From Acytostelium subglobosum LB1 (taxonomy: Eukaryota; Evosea; Eumycetozoa; Acytosteliales; Acytosteliaceae), in the NCBI RefSeq assembly GCF_000787575.1, contig NW_012236526.1, positions 372,001 through 436,000 of the forward strand: DNA of 64,000 bases, read 5' to 3'. The translations under genes were made by a program, and so were the position numbers. Below, one piece after another: positions 24,396 to 36,361 of the stretch; the stretch's first letter is position 1; each line of letters begins with the position of its first letter. Below the pieces are notes generated by a model. The model saw nothing but the letters and a program-made list of their open reading frames with translations, was not told where the DNA came from and made no database searches.

Positions 24396-24652
24396 TAATA
24401 TTAGATACATAGTTATTAAACAGCTTGATGTACTTATTGACTTAATTAATCATCAAACTTCAAATGGTAATATCAAGGTCTCAACTCAATATTCAAATCA
24501 AAACCTTGGTGTTATCATGGTCTTCTTTTTGCAAACTTAGTTTGCAAAAGCCTCGCAGAGTCACACCAGTCATTTTTTTTTGAAGACTTAATTTATTTTC
24601 AATCAAAGTCAATCATTTCATCTCTTTCCCTATATATATATAAGTAAATAAG
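24396..24652. other. spacer with a 10-bp hairpin
   Basis: The 257 bp between the CBM20-USP and HAP2-like genes is AT-rich and contains a perfect inverted repeat at 24529-24551 (arms TTTTGCAAAC / GTTTGCAAAA, 3-nt loop). The position suits 3' end formation of the upstream gene. Confidence 0.5.
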
Positions 24653-26156
24653 ATGTATCTAAACTTATCTATACTAAATATAACTTTATTATTCTTATTA
24701 ATATTAGTTGTTAGATCTGACAAGATCAATGAGTTCCTCGACAGTGACTCTATAACTGTCGGTTATGGTTGTGTTGAGACCACTCTAACTCCTCTACCAA
24801 ACTCAATTATTAAGTCGAAGGACGCTAGTATCGTGATGAACTTTAATCAAAGACAAATGTAAGTATTCATCAATCCACTCTATCATATCACTCATCTGAT
24901 GAATGCTAACATTATTTCTATCAATCATACTCAACAATATATAGGAAGATAGCCGATTATTCAATTGACACAACTGACAATGAAGTATTACTCAGTTACA
25001 CCAAGACCATCATTGGTGAATATCCCAATGTTGTAAGTAGAAATAATGAATATGGCTATCATAAATAAGAAACTAACATTACTTAAATAATAGTACTTCA
25101 TTGATCTGTACACCAACCGGACCATTGCTCCCATTGGATTGGTTGTGGTTGATGATCAAACCATCAAGTTCACCTTCCCCACTCTCCCAATCTCTGACAA
25201 GTTGGTGTATGGATTCAAGGACATCTTTAACTGGAATGGTCATTTTATTGGTGTAAGTTACTCCTTCATTCATTCAACTAATCCCTATCAATCAATAATA
25301 CTAACATTTACCCATCCAGCCTCAATACGCGGGTGTCTACTCTACGACTGAGCAACCTCCTGCCCCAAACACCCTTCCATCGAGGTCCAAACTTAGTCTT
25401 TGCCCACTAACCAATCCTACCTGGTTTGGAGGTGATACCTCAGTCCAACCATCGGTGTCCCCAATGGCCAAGTTGGTTGCCAATCCCTGCAACTCAACCA
25501 TCTCCATCTGTAAGCCAAGTGATACTTTCTACTATGAGCTGGAGCTTGATCTGCGCCTCTCAAAAGGTAATCTAACAATTCAATTCTACCAGTTCACATT
25601 CGCTGGTCAGAAGTATAATGTCAACCTTCCTGTATGTATCTACATTATCCTCGATATCTTTCACTATTACCTATGACTGACTCTTTAATATATTTTGTGA
25701 TATATATAGATTTTGTTGGAGTCATTGGATTCTATTGTTGAGTATCAAATGAACATAGATGACCAGTCTTACCAGTTCATTGGAGAGGGTACGGCTGACC
25801 TTTTCCAACCATATGAGCCTCCAAGTGATAAGATGGTTGGGATTGTCAGTCCAAGTACATTCAAATCATACATCAGGTCCTTGTATGATAAGGAATTCCT
25901 CAGTGTCACTTTTGGAAATGGATCAGTTGTCCCTGTATGTTTCCAATCTCCCTCAAGTTCCTAATGAGTTTGTTGTAAATGTCACCATCCTAACAATGAT
26001 CACTTCAATTATATTATAGTTTAACTTTGATTGGATTGGATATTTGGCCAAACCTTCCCAAGAGACATTCATCTTCAACTCAAAGGATGTAGCAAGTATG
26101 TTATTCTCTCTAACTGGATATTATATATCAACCGATCAAATCTAATTTGTCTTTGA

Positions 26157-26187
<31 letters not shown>

Positions 26188-27703
26188 CATTCAATATAGG
26201 AATCATTATCTTGGTGAAGGAGGATGGAAATATGTTCTATATGTCCTCTTCCCAGACTAAGTTCTGTCCAACTGGTTCCCCTCGTAACTCTGGTTATGTT
26301 GGAAGTACTCATTACTTGTTCCGTAATGGACCAAAAATGAACAGATACCAACTTAACTCCATGGTACCTAAAATCACAAGGACTTTCAGAATCACTTTGT
26401 TTGGAAAGTCTTATCTATTCAATACTACTCATCTCAACCATGATGATGACCAGGTCAAAATTAGTTTCCATTTCAATGATGCCTCATATGACTGGAGTAA
26501 GTAATAACATTCCAATCGATTCTCAATATACTAACCCAAACTCTATTCTCAAACAAAGTATTGCTTGGCTATTCTATGTTGTACCCAGAGAGTGGTACAA
26601 TCAAAGGTGGCTTGTTCATTCCAGACACTCAATTTGGATCTAACCTCGATCAAATTGGTGTTACACCGGACAAACTCTTTAATCAACCCAACTTCTGTTC
26701 CCAAGGGGAAGGAAGTGGTTTGAGGAACAATCTCAACTATTTTGTTGCCAGAGGTGATTCTTTCATTCCAAATTACATGCCATTCTGGTCCCAGTGTGAT
26801 GGTACCTTGTCTGATCGCAGTCACCGTACCAAGTTGTCCGAGGGCAAGTTAACTTGTGATCTAGCAAGCGAAATCGGCAGGTCCATGATCCAATTCAACC
26901 AAGGCTCCATCCCTATTCTACAACCATTTGTCAGCCAGCCGACAATCAACCGTACCATCAACTCAAACTACATCGATCCCTGCGAAGGAGAGTTTACAGT
27001 TGATGTCTGCAACTCAGGCCAGGTTGAAGGACTTTTCTTCATGGATTTCTCTTGCAACAATGAGATGGGAGAGGTTCTTATTGAACTGATCAACAGGTTC
27101 CAGATTGTGCTCCCAGGTCAATGCCTTCCATTCTCCACCAGAATTGTCTACAAGGAGTATCCAGCCAAACCTCTGCAGTGTCGAGTGGATATGTCCATTA
27201 ACAAACAACTGCTCTGGATCGATGAGGGAATGAAATCGACCGCCAACTTCATCATTCCCATGTACCCATCTTGCACAATGGTCAACCCTTGTTTGGAGGT
27301 CATCTGCAAGCCCAAGCTGGATATTATCGAATACCATCCATCAGAGTTTATGAAGGTGGGCCACTTCCTATATACGTCCAACTTTGATGTGAAGATTAAG
27401 AACTCTGGAGATGCAGGTGGATACTTCAAGTCCACTCTCAATTGCTCCTCTCCGATCATCAAGGATTCGAACTTTGAACATGAGAATGGACTCTATGAAC
27501 AGGTCACCTACATTGACTCCATGAGCAATGATACTCAAAGATTCCAACTATTGGTCGAGCCTTCTCCAACTCCTAATACATTCTTGGAATGCAAGGTGAT
27601 GACAACCATTATGAACCCTAGCAGATGTTGGTCGATTTCTGATACCGACACACACAACAACACCATCCTCACTGCCATTCCATACGACCCTCTAGTCGAG
27701 TGA
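24653..27703 (+). CDS. HAP2/GCS1-like secreted protein (gamete fusogen family)
   Basis: Eight exons (24653-24858, 24945-25032, 25094-25252, 25320-25631, 25710-25934, 26020-26095, 26200-26496, 26559-27703) join to 835 residues. A signal peptide (about 1-22) opens the protein. Near residues 485-520 is LDQIGVTPDKLFNQPNFCS then GLRNNLNYF, which keeps order and spacing of the HAP2/GCS1 signature (IGV..F..QPNFCSxP..SCLHNQL). Around 596-650 NSGQVEGLFFMDFSC and the QCLPFSTRIVYKEYPAK stretch match HAP2 domain III. HAP2 is a class II-type gamete fusion protein. Two of its usual features are absent: the second Cys of the signature is replaced (SGLRNN) and I find no C-terminal membrane segment, so this form may be soluble. 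D. discoideum is reported to have HAP2-type gamete proteins. Family membership is well supported; fusion activity is not shown. Confidence 0.78.
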
Positions 27704-27776
27704 TTGAATGAGCTAGTGAGTCATCTGGTAACACATCCTTACCCACCATCACCTTTGTTATATATAAGGTAGATCA

Positions 27777-27782
27777 AATAAA
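27777..27782 (+). terminator. AATAAA signal (HAP2-like gene)
   Basis: AATAAA lies 74 bp beyond the stop, only about 40 bp from the end of the convergent gene. This supports the HAP2-like reading frame ending where called. Confidence 0.55.
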
Positions 27783-27820
27783 CAACTTGGTAATTGATAT
27801 TAAAATTCATATTATTAATT

Positions 27821-30800
27821 TCATACTTGGACGTCCACCATGATTCGATTGCACATGTCAATGGTCCTCACGCTTCCAACCTCATAAGCATGATGACGAA
27901 CTAAGTTGAGAAGTTTGTTGATACAATTTTGATCGATACCTGCTCGAGTGTAGCAGCCACCACAACCATCTCCATCTCCTTCAAACATATAACTGATCAA
28001 ATGATGATGGTTATTGTTCAATGCCACTTGGATGCTTGGCATTGTTGGGATATGTCTCTGGAGCTGGGCAGGCGTGACACATCTTTGATGTATCAAACGG
28101 AGATTGCTCAGGTTGCCATCCCTGCAGGCTTGGTTGGTGATGAGTTGTAATGAGTTGGACTTGTAGTTGTCCACACTGAGGTAACCTTTGTCTAAAAGAT
28201 ATGCCAATACTGATGGGTTTAAGATCGCTTTCAAACTGAACAATGATTCTATCCTTTCATTTGGACTCCAGATACCATTATTGATGGCCAGTGTGAACAA
28301 ATGGTCAACTGATTGGATAGGTTCACCATCGCCATTCTTAATACAACTTTTGGAAAAGTGGTCGATCGCCTTCCTGATAGCCTCTCTTGTGATAACAAGG
28401 TCCAATGGGAATGTTGTGTAGTGATCGATTACCAATTGGATCAATGATATAGGTCTTTTCAACACATAGGTCAATAGTGAATTGTTTGGTTTGAAGTTGA
28501 TACCAAACTTGAGGACCGTATCAATTGTCACCAAGCTGCCAGGTTCTCCAATGCGATCGATTAGTTTTATCATATCCCCCTGTAACATGGTGCCCGGCTC
28601 TGGCTTCATCTTCCTCGCCATGTTAAGATTGTCCATCCCCAACGCTTTTGAGAATGCAGCCTTACGGTTAAAGGGTGGGAACTTCGAGGCATTACTCTCA
28701 ATGTATTCAATGAAGTCATTGTTACCAGTCGCTATCGCATCGGTCAGACAACCAGTATATTGGCTACAATCGATGTTTGGATGTTCCAACAAACATTTGA
28801 TCAAATTGATTGAATTGATTGAGTGATCTATAAATTCGATCTTGTCTGATTGATTGGCATACTTATCTGCCAGATCTGACTCCAATTCACTCATTAGGAA
28901 GTTGAACACCTCCAGATGTCCATTGACCAATGACGTTGATACGGCATTCAATACATGCTTCGAAGATTGACTGTTGTGATCTACAATGAGTTGATGCATT
29001 CTCTTCACAATGACCAAGTGACCACCTGCTACTGCAAAATCAAACAGTAGAGTGAGGAGTTGATAATGACCATCATCGGGATGTGGTGATGATGAAAGTA
29101 ACATGTTAAACATATCCAAACTTCCACTGTTGATAATTCGTTCGAATAGAATAATCTTATTGATCTCCACTACATCTCGAAATGGATGAACTTGATGTCT
29201 GTTGAGAATGTATCTAAAGACTGATGTGACGTTGTAATCAATGACGATGGTCAACATGTATGAGAGCAACTCATTTGACATGAACATATAATCATCCAAG
29301 AGTGTGATCATCTCCAATGCCCATGGTTTGGTCAGCCAGGTGTCACGGAAATTGTCCAATATATGAATATCATTAATCATCTCGGGATCTATAACACTCG
29401 TCTCAATGAGTCTTTGAAGGAATGCTGGATGATTGATTGATGGCACTAGTTCATCTGAGAAGTAGCAGGGTTTGTCAGTCAACCAGTTGATCATGAGGAA
29501 TTGCTCAAGTATCTGCTCCCAGTGTGGATGTGCACATGATGACAAGTCTCCAAGATTCTGTATGTTATTGCGAGCACGTGTGCTCATGTTGGGATTGGCA
29601 ATGAGTGCATTCAAAGCACGTGTGTCACCTTGAGAGAATGCTTCAGTCAACAATGATGTATTGAATGGATACGTCGTTGGGATAGATTGGTATGCATTGA
29701 GGAACCATTCCGTAGCACCATATTTGATGTAGTCTCTAAGGTTGTGATTGTCCAACAATCTTGAACCCTTGATCACTTTGTCTTGTATGGAGATGTGAAT
29801 ATATCCAATGTGTTCCATGATCAATGGTCCAAGCTTCCTATTACCAAACACCTTGTGGACCAATTCCTCCATCCAACTTGAACATGCCAATCTATGTGGT
29901 TGCGCCGCCAAAGGTATGAGACTGGACAAGTCCCTACGTTAGTTGTATGTCTTTGTATGAATGAATGATGAATGATTGTTATCACTTACTCTCTGAGATG
30001 ATCATCACCATTATCATCACTTTGGCTGAGTGGTTGGATGTGTTTGATGCATAGTTTGATCAAGTGTGTTGCTCCGACATGATAGGCTTTTTGGAGGATA
30101 GTATGGAAAGCGCGCAAACGATGTGACTTGGACAGATTGTTGAATATATCTGAGTTGAAATGGTATTCCATTGAATGATGAGCATTCTCTTTGACCATAT
30201 TCTTCAAAGTTCCAAGACTTAATCCAAATGTAGATACCAAGTCCTGGACCTGTGGTCCAAACTGTCTCTGAAGTGCGATGATATAATCAGGCCGGTCATT
30301 GGTCAAAGCAACTTCGACTATTATCTCGAGATCAGATTGAATCTCTTCAAATGTGAACAAACTGATGATGTACTCAAACACCTCTGGAGAGGCATTATGT
30401 GCCGCCCATATACAGCATCTTGTGTCCTGCCTGACTTTGATTGAGTGCTCCAACATCATCTTGACCTCATCAATGGTTGCTATCTGAATGAAACTTGATC
30501 CCTGCTGCTGGTCCAGATCAAGGCTCATCTTCAAGAGCTCCAAAGTCTCGCCACATCTACGCTTCATGGCTGATGTCAATGAATGTCCACTGATCTCATA
30601 GGGCACATTGAACTTGCGATGTAGCGCCTTCATCACAGCAGCCGAGTAGCCCGCAGCCACTGCCATTGAGCGCGAGGCATAGTCTTGTACAGAGTGTACG
30701 TCCTGGATCTTGCAGTTTTCAATGAACATGCAGACAATGTCGGCGGTGATGTTGGTATCTTCCACCGGTGCCCACACCATGTTGAGCAGTGACTCGCGAT

Positions 30801-32001
30801 CAAATACGAGTGGAGGTGATCGTGGTCTAGAGATAAGTGTGGCCATTGATGCAGACATTCTGTTGCAAAGATTTTCATTCAAACTCTTGATGTGAGTGAT
30901 GAGTAGTTCGGCACTGACCAGGTCATCAGTGCGGATAGCTGCCAAATAGGAGACGTGAATCTTGGATCCAGTCTCATCCAAACTCTCAACTATTTGATCC
31001 TCAGTGTTCATATGGAGTGTGCCATTGCCGACGTGATGTGTGTGTAGGTACAAGACAAAGTCTTCCTTGCCGTATGACACTGCCTCTTCAACAAAGTCTT
31101 GGATGAATATCTCCTTAAGGTATTCGGCACCAAAGGATGTTTGACTGAACACAAGGAAAGCGTCAATGCTTCCATACTTGGCGCAATATACAAGGAAGCT
31201 TTTGAACTTGTTGGTGGCGACACCGGTGTCAGGGAAGTTGGCAAAGATGTACTGGATATTTTCGATTAGGTTGCGCTTGATTGAGTGCTTTAGGACTTGT
31301 TCCCAAATGTGGCGATACACAAATAAGCAGCCAAACTCCTCGTGAAGTACCTTGAGCACGCCTACTTCGATGTTACGTCTCTTGAACTTGAAGTACTCGA
31401 GGCGATTCACGGCATTCTCGATCGACTTTTGGATGTACACGTCTTGGTCCTCGTTGGGATCGTTGTCTGAGGGCACGAGATCATATTGCTCCTGCGGTAT
31501 GCAGCCTCTTGTCTTTAGATGTTGGAGCAGGGTTCGGACAAAGTGTTGGTCGCCATGGGTGATTGCAATGGGCAGGCAGGAAACAAAGTCGACACTCATC
31601 GATGAGAAGCAGGATGTGGCGGCGATGTATGATTGTAGTATGTCAACATTGCCATGTCGGCATGCATCTTCAAGTCTGAACACCTTTTGATCAATGATCA
31701 TATTGGGATGTTTGAGTAAAAGATTGAATACTAGTATGTTGTTGCGTAGTGCAGCTTGTCGTAACAATGTAGTATTGATTGGATAGTTGGAGGCTACTTC
31801 ATTGAATGCCTTGATGAACATCTCTGTGGCATTGTACTTTAGCATCAACATCAGGTCGCCACTCTGATGCAACACCCTGCCCTTGATCGTTGTTAACTCT
31901 TTATACATCTTTTGATGGATGTTACTGACATGGTCAAGTATACGTCTCCACAGAACATGGTTGTGGAACACGTCATAATGGATACTTCGAGTGTTATCCA
32001 T
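27821..32001 (-). CDS. dictyostelid ankyrin-like protein with two tandem modules
   Basis: Two coding exons (32001-29990 and 29933-27821) join through a 56 bp GTAAGT..TAG intron to 1,374 residues. The second exon has no ATG at its natural start, and its frame continues the first (HLRE|DLSSLIP). Each half begins with the same N-terminal module: first half VFHNHVLWRRILDHVSNIHQ then KYNATEMFIKAFNE; second half VFGNRKLGPLIMEHIGYIHI then KYGATEWFLNAYQS, each ending in a (K/A)HPNM or ANPNM unit. Weak ankyrin-type helical repeats follow (residues of the NGHLEVFNFL type). Large families like this are known in Dictyostelids, with unknown role. The repeat of the whole module within one spliced gene is a likely tandem duplication. 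An alternative is two genes, the second starting at MEELVHKV. Confidence 0.72.
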
Positions 32002-32153
32002 GGATGATCACTCACTGTTATGCTTATCTGTACTGATATTAATATAATTACTTAGTTATTGAATGAATGAAATGAATGAGGTTGATCAAAACTTGTAAAT
32101 GTAGTGATCATCGATTATTTATACAAGGTGGATGGTAGTTGTTGCTAATTTAA

Positions 32154-33680
32154 TCAGATCTTCTCCTTCTCAATGATTGTTCCGCTATTGTTGTTGTTGT
32201 TGTTGTTGTTGTTATTGGTTCCTGCTCCAATTGTTACTCCAACTCCAACACCTCCACCAACTCCCACACCACCTCCACCTCCAACACCAGCGCCAGGTCC
32301 GCCAACTACTACGCCAACAACACTGGTGCCGACGCTGCTGGTGCTGCTACTGTTTGGTACGATTGTTTCTCGACCGTCATCCATGTCCTCGCGAGACTGA
32401 CCATCTCGACCAAATGCCTGGGAGCCAGTGGCTGTGTTCTCGTGTGTGATCGACAGAATCCTCTCGCACTTTAGCTTCTTCTTGACACGCTCGTTGTCCT
32501 CCTCGGACAGCAGCACTCTCCTCGGCTGATCCTCCATCTTCCTCGAGTCATCTCCATGCTTGATGTAATAAGAGCTACTGATATCATGTAGCGGTGTTGG
32601 TGCAATGCGATTTGGATCGTCGACCTGTCCTTTGTTGGCATGTCGGCTACCCTTGGCCGGTTGCTCTGTCTGTTGTTGTTGCTGTTGTTGTTCGTTGTTG
32701 TTGTGATTTCCATTGACATTCTTTTGTTTGTTTCTGCCTGGATCCTTTGTTGGATCGAGTGATGGAGTGATGATATTGGGATTGGTGATCGTTGACAAGT
32801 CTGCCAACTTCCTCTCCATCTTCCTCTTTTGTTTGTTCTTTGTCTTCTTGAGTGTATGTGGGTCTGTTATAACCTCTCCAAAGAGCTAATGATTGAATGA
32901 ATGAATGTTAGTATATGATTGATCAATTGATTGATTGAATGATTGACCTGAACATACTGGTGTCTTGGAATAGGTATGTTTGTCTGGGAATTGTGGAAGG
33001 AATGAAGGTACATGTGCTGGAAGCTCGACTGCTGCAGCGGTGGCAGCAGCTTGTTTGTCTGCTCCCTCCTCCTTTTCCTTGTCCTTGTTGCCCGAAGCTT
33101 CACCATCAACCATTTCGACATCTTTGTTATTGGCACCAGATGATGATGATGAAGATTGTGCATTGCTACTTGTACTTGATGTCTGTGCATTGTTGTTATT
33201 GTTGCTACCACCTGTACTACTTGTAGTAGTAGTACTAGTAGCTGATGACAATTGCTTCTTGCTTTGTAGTTGTTGTGCCTCGGCAATTCGACTTGCTGGC
33301 AGAGGGAATGGAGGTATCGTCTTTGCAAATGGTATCTCATCTGCCTGTATCAGAAAACGTTGTAACTCATTCATATCGATCGACATATCCAAGAATGCCT
33401 GATGTACATCATGAAAGTTACATTCAGATCTACTCGCTAATTCACTATACTCTCTTGCTCTCGTTCCAATCTCTTCAATATCTATGTTTGTTTGATTGAT
33501 TGATTAGTATGATACTTGAGTATGAGTATGTTGCTCATTGTTTGATTGATTGATCATACATAAAGCTATTATATCAGTCAGTGATTCACAAGCAGACTGT
33601 GATATTGCAGAGAATCTAAGTCCATGTGATATTTGAGCAACTACAATACGACAGAGTGCTCTAGCATAACTGTCGCTCAT
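32154..33680 (-). CDS. taf8: transcription initiation factor TFIID subunit 8 (TAF8)
   Basis: Exons 33680-33560, 33481-32958 and 32885-32154 give 458 residues. The histone-fold at the N-terminus reads SYARALCRIVVAQISHGL and SACESLTDIIALYIEEIG, joined across the first intron, with NFHDVHQAFLDM closing the fold. After Ser/Asn-rich sequence comes the TAF8 C-terminal box HVPSFLPQFPDKHTYSKTP then LFGEV (joined across intron 2), which in other species is VPxFLPPFPDPHTY. TAF8 pairs with TAF10 and brings it into TFIID. The long tail (from about residue 220) is poorly conserved and ends in Gly/Val and poly-Asn stretches. The gene is divergent from the Tim17-like gene. Confidence 0.92.
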
Positions 33681-33919
33681 AATTATAATGTTGACTCCTT
33701 TTGTGAAGTCTGTATAATGAGAGTATATATGATCTGATTGAATAAGTATCTGTATCTGTATAAAGTAATGGAGATAACTAAAGAATGAAAGACAATGAAT
33801 GAGGTGGCACAAGACTTCATCATCTTCAATTTTTCAAGTTATTGGCGCGACTCACTATGAGGGCGAGTTCATTAGCTCGACCCCAACAATCATCTGTTGC
33901 ACTTGAAGATTAGACAACA
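33681..33919. promoter_or_regulatory. 239 bp divergent promoter, TAF8 / Tim17-like
   Basis: The whole distance between the two ATGs. Any core elements must be shared or packed here. I cannot name a box. Confidence 0.45.
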
Positions 33920-34747
33920 ATGACAACACAATCAGACAAAGATACATTCGTTGAGACGACAACAATGACACCGACATCAGATGAGAATACAACAACTACT
34001 ACTACAACAAGATATCAAGTCGATAGATCAATAGCAATTCAAAGAGTTAATGATATACTTCATCCTCAGTTCGACTCGTTCGGACAGTACTTGTTGAAGG
34101 GAGTCAGGTTTGGATTCCTGACGGGTATACCAATGGGACTTATTATACATAGATTCATCAAGACACCCGACAACATTCTATTGTCCACACTAAAGTCGAC
34201 GATCAACATGACATTCATTGGTACCTCTTACATGGCCACCTCCTACGTGCTGGACAGTCATCTGCTGATACCTGGCATATCAAACGCGTTGGCTAGTGGC
34301 GCCGTCAGCTGCGGCCTGGCCTCAAGCGTCTTTGGCGGACTGAGACAGTTCCCGGTGGGCGCTGCGGCAGGTGGCATCATAGCCGGCGTGGGACACCTCG
34401 TCCATCGCACGGTCATCGCGCCGCGCCCCAAGGCTGGCGAGATTGGCTCGCAGGCAGCCAACGCCAAGGAGCTGACACAGTTGGTGAAGCAGTACAACAT
34501 ACAGCTGAGCCCAATCGACACACACATCTATCGACGTCTACTCGAAGACGAATCACTTCACAAGGATGATCTGACTGCCATCGAGTATCTGAAACAGCTG
34601 TCACCACTTCGCGAAGTATCACCAGACGAGCGCGACACATTGCTAAAGATGAGGACACATGGACAGATCAATCTACCTGGTGCATCATCGCCAACGTCCC
34701 TCTCTCCAACAGGTGGTAATGTTACACCTTCGAAGGAAGATGATTGA
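33920..34747 (+). CDS. Tim17/Tim22/Tim23-like membrane protein
   Basis: Single exon, 275 residues. After a Thr-rich start (about 1-30) there are four Gly/Ala/Ser-rich hydrophobic segments: GVRFGFLTGIPMGLII (about 55-75), FIGTSYMATSYVL (about 100), ALASGAVSCGLASSVFGGL (about 124-143) and VGAAAGGIIAGVGHLV (about 147-163), followed by a charged tail. Repeated small-residue helices of this sort are typical of the Tim17/22/23 family of mitochondrial import translocases and related proteins. The exact member is not clear, and a mitochondrial inner membrane place is inferred. The C-terminus (RKP..KEL..ERDTLLKMRT) is soluble. It converges with TRM112 (122 bp between stops). Confidence 0.5.
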   Translation: MTTQSDKDTFVETTTMTPTSDENTTTTTTTRYQVDRSIAIQRVNDILHPQFDSFGQYLLKGVRFGFLTGIPMGLIIHRFIKTPDNILLSTLKSTINMTFIGTSYMATSYVLDSHLLIPGISNALASGAVSCGLASSVFGGLRQFPVGAAAGGIIAGVGHLVHRTVIAPRPKAGEIGSQAANAKELTQLVKQYNIQLSPIDTHIYRRLLEDESLHKDDLTAIEYLKQLSPLREVSPDERDTLLKMRTHGQINLPGASSPTSLSPTGGNVTPSKEDD

Positions 34748-34761
34748 TTGATTGGACTTCA

Positions 34762-34767
34762 AATAAA
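34762..34767 (+). terminator. AATAAA signal (Tim17-like gene)
   Basis: AATAAA 15 bp after the stop codon of the plus-strand gene, inside the 122 bp convergent gap. Confidence 0.5.
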
Positions 34768-34868
34768 CAACCTGTTCGTTGCTGCTGTATGTTTCATCGC
34801 CGTCGTCGTATTCGTCGTCGTCGTCATCTTTGTCGTCTTTATCGTCTTTGTCGTTTCATTTATTATTA

Positions 34869-35402
34869 TTACTCGTTGTTCTGAACATCTTGATAGATCT
34901 CGTCCTCCTTTAACAACATGTTTGGAATGCCCTGATCGATCAAGTACACTCTTTGACAGTTTGGACATGTCAGTGTTCCTGTCATGACCTTGACCTAAAG
35001 TTGATTGATTGTTTGATAAGATTAGACATGATCTATCTTCATTCATTCATTCATGTATGATACCTACGTTACAAAGTAGATTATATAGATTCTTTAGGAA
35101 CTCCTCATCCTCATGAGACTTGTCTGTTACTTCGCCCAACTGTATATTAAACTGTGAGAGAGTGATGCATCAGTCAGTATTGATGAACCATGGTGATACT
35201 AGCATATCATCAATCAACGTACTTGCTTGGCAGCCATCTGTATACCATTCCAATCGAGCTTGGACATTATATTCTTGACAAACTCATGATTGAACTCTTG
35301 ATTCAATGTGACAACATCCTTAACCTCTAACTTCAAAGGGAAACCTCTTCCCACACACTGTCTCTTTGTACAAGCCATCATATTATATGTTAGAATCTTC
35401 AT
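34869..35402 (-). CDS. trmt112: TRM112-like methyltransferase activator
   Basis: Three exons (35402-35223, 35151-35068, 34994-34869), 129 residues; TRMT112 in other eukaryotes is 125-135. It starts [11 protein letters not shown], then [11 protein letters not shown] and [15 protein letters not shown], and ends [19 protein letters not shown] with the Trm112 C-terminal (LL.ED) pattern. The CPNC pair is half of the zinc site, with CTKRQC at the N-terminus as the other half. Trm112 is the shared partner for rRNA, tRNA and eRF1 methyltransferases (e.g. Bud23, Trm9/ALKBH8, Mtq2). The intron sizes (about 71 and 73 bp) are normal. Confidence 0.92.
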
Positions 35403-35626
35403 CTTTTACTTCTTCTTATTCTTCTTTGTTATGTATATATGTATATATATCTATATTAATAGTTTGTTATTATAACTACAATGTTTATCTCACTTTGTTC
35501 CAAAAAGTGTCGTTCGTCAAACACGAACACCCCTTCAACAACCAAATACACATTCATACACATACATTCTGATGTTGACGATGATGACAATGATGTCATA
35601 GATATATATATGTTTATTATTACTAC

Positions 35627-36361
35627 TTAGAACTTGATACGATAGGTACCAGCATGCTTGAGATGCTCGATCTCGTCTTCTAGTGGCTCCATGATTGTTG
35701 GAAGATGCTTGGCGATGGAAGGTCTCTGGTTCATGCGATCCAACCATGTCATGACATTGGGATACTTCTCATGATGTGGAAGGAATCCCTCACGAATGTA
35801 TACAGCCCATGCATACACTGCCATATCAGCGATGGAGAATTGACCACCGGCAATCCAATCCTTATCCTTCAATTGTTGATCCAACACAGTGTACAGTCTA
35901 TCGGTCTCCTTGTAGTATCGTTCCTCAGCGGCGGGCACTGCCTCGGGGGCAAAGCATGAATAGTAGGTGTACTGGCCGTTCATTGGGCCCAGGCCGGAGA
36001 TCTGCCAGGCCAACCATTGGAGGACGTCGGCATGCTCACGTGGGTTGGTCTTGATGTCTGGAAGGAACTTGCCGTGCTTGGAGGCGAGGTAGAGCAGGAT
36101 GGCGCCCGACTCAAAGATGGGCAGTGGTGGACTGACGGTGTAATCAATGATGGCTGGCACCTTTCCATTTGGGAATGTCTTTTTGAATTCAATCTTCTTT
36201 GGACTCTCGTCATTGAATATATCAATCTCCTCGTACTTGTAATCAATTCCAAGCTCATCAAACATAATCTTTATCTTCCATGGATTGGTAGTACCGCATC
36301 CATAGAACAAGTATGGCTTTCCTTCGTTAAGGATTTCAGAGTTTGAAGTAGTAGTTGACAT
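35627..36361 (-). CDS. glutathione S-transferase, nu/Ure2-like class
   Basis: Single exon, 244 residues. The thioredoxin-fold N-domain has KPYLFYGCGTTNPWKIKI, PNGKVPAIID (the cis-Pro) and IFESGAILLYLASKHGKFLP. The C-domain has WLAWQISGLGPMNGQ, IADMAVYAW and WLDRMNQRPS. The string GTTNPWK at the usual active-site position with no Tyr or Ser/Cys is typical of nu-class (YghU/YfcG, Ure2p) enzymes, which act as disulphide-bond reductases with glutathione. So a general thiol-redox role in the cytosol is likely. The start codon is followed by a short Ser/Thr-rich tail before the fold. Confidence 0.9.
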   Translation of the reverse strand: MSTTTSNSEILNEGKPYLFYGCGTTNPWKIKIMFDELGIDYKYEEIDIFNDESPKKIEFKKTFPNGKVPAIIDYTVSPPLPIFESGAILLYLASKHGKFLPDIKTNPREHADVLQWLAWQISGLGPMNGQYTYYSCFAPEAVPAAEERYYKETDRLYTVLDQQLKDKDWIAGGQFSIADMAVYAWAVYIREGFLPHHEKYPNVMTWLDRMNQRPSIAKHLPTIMEPLEDEIEHLKHAGTYRIKF

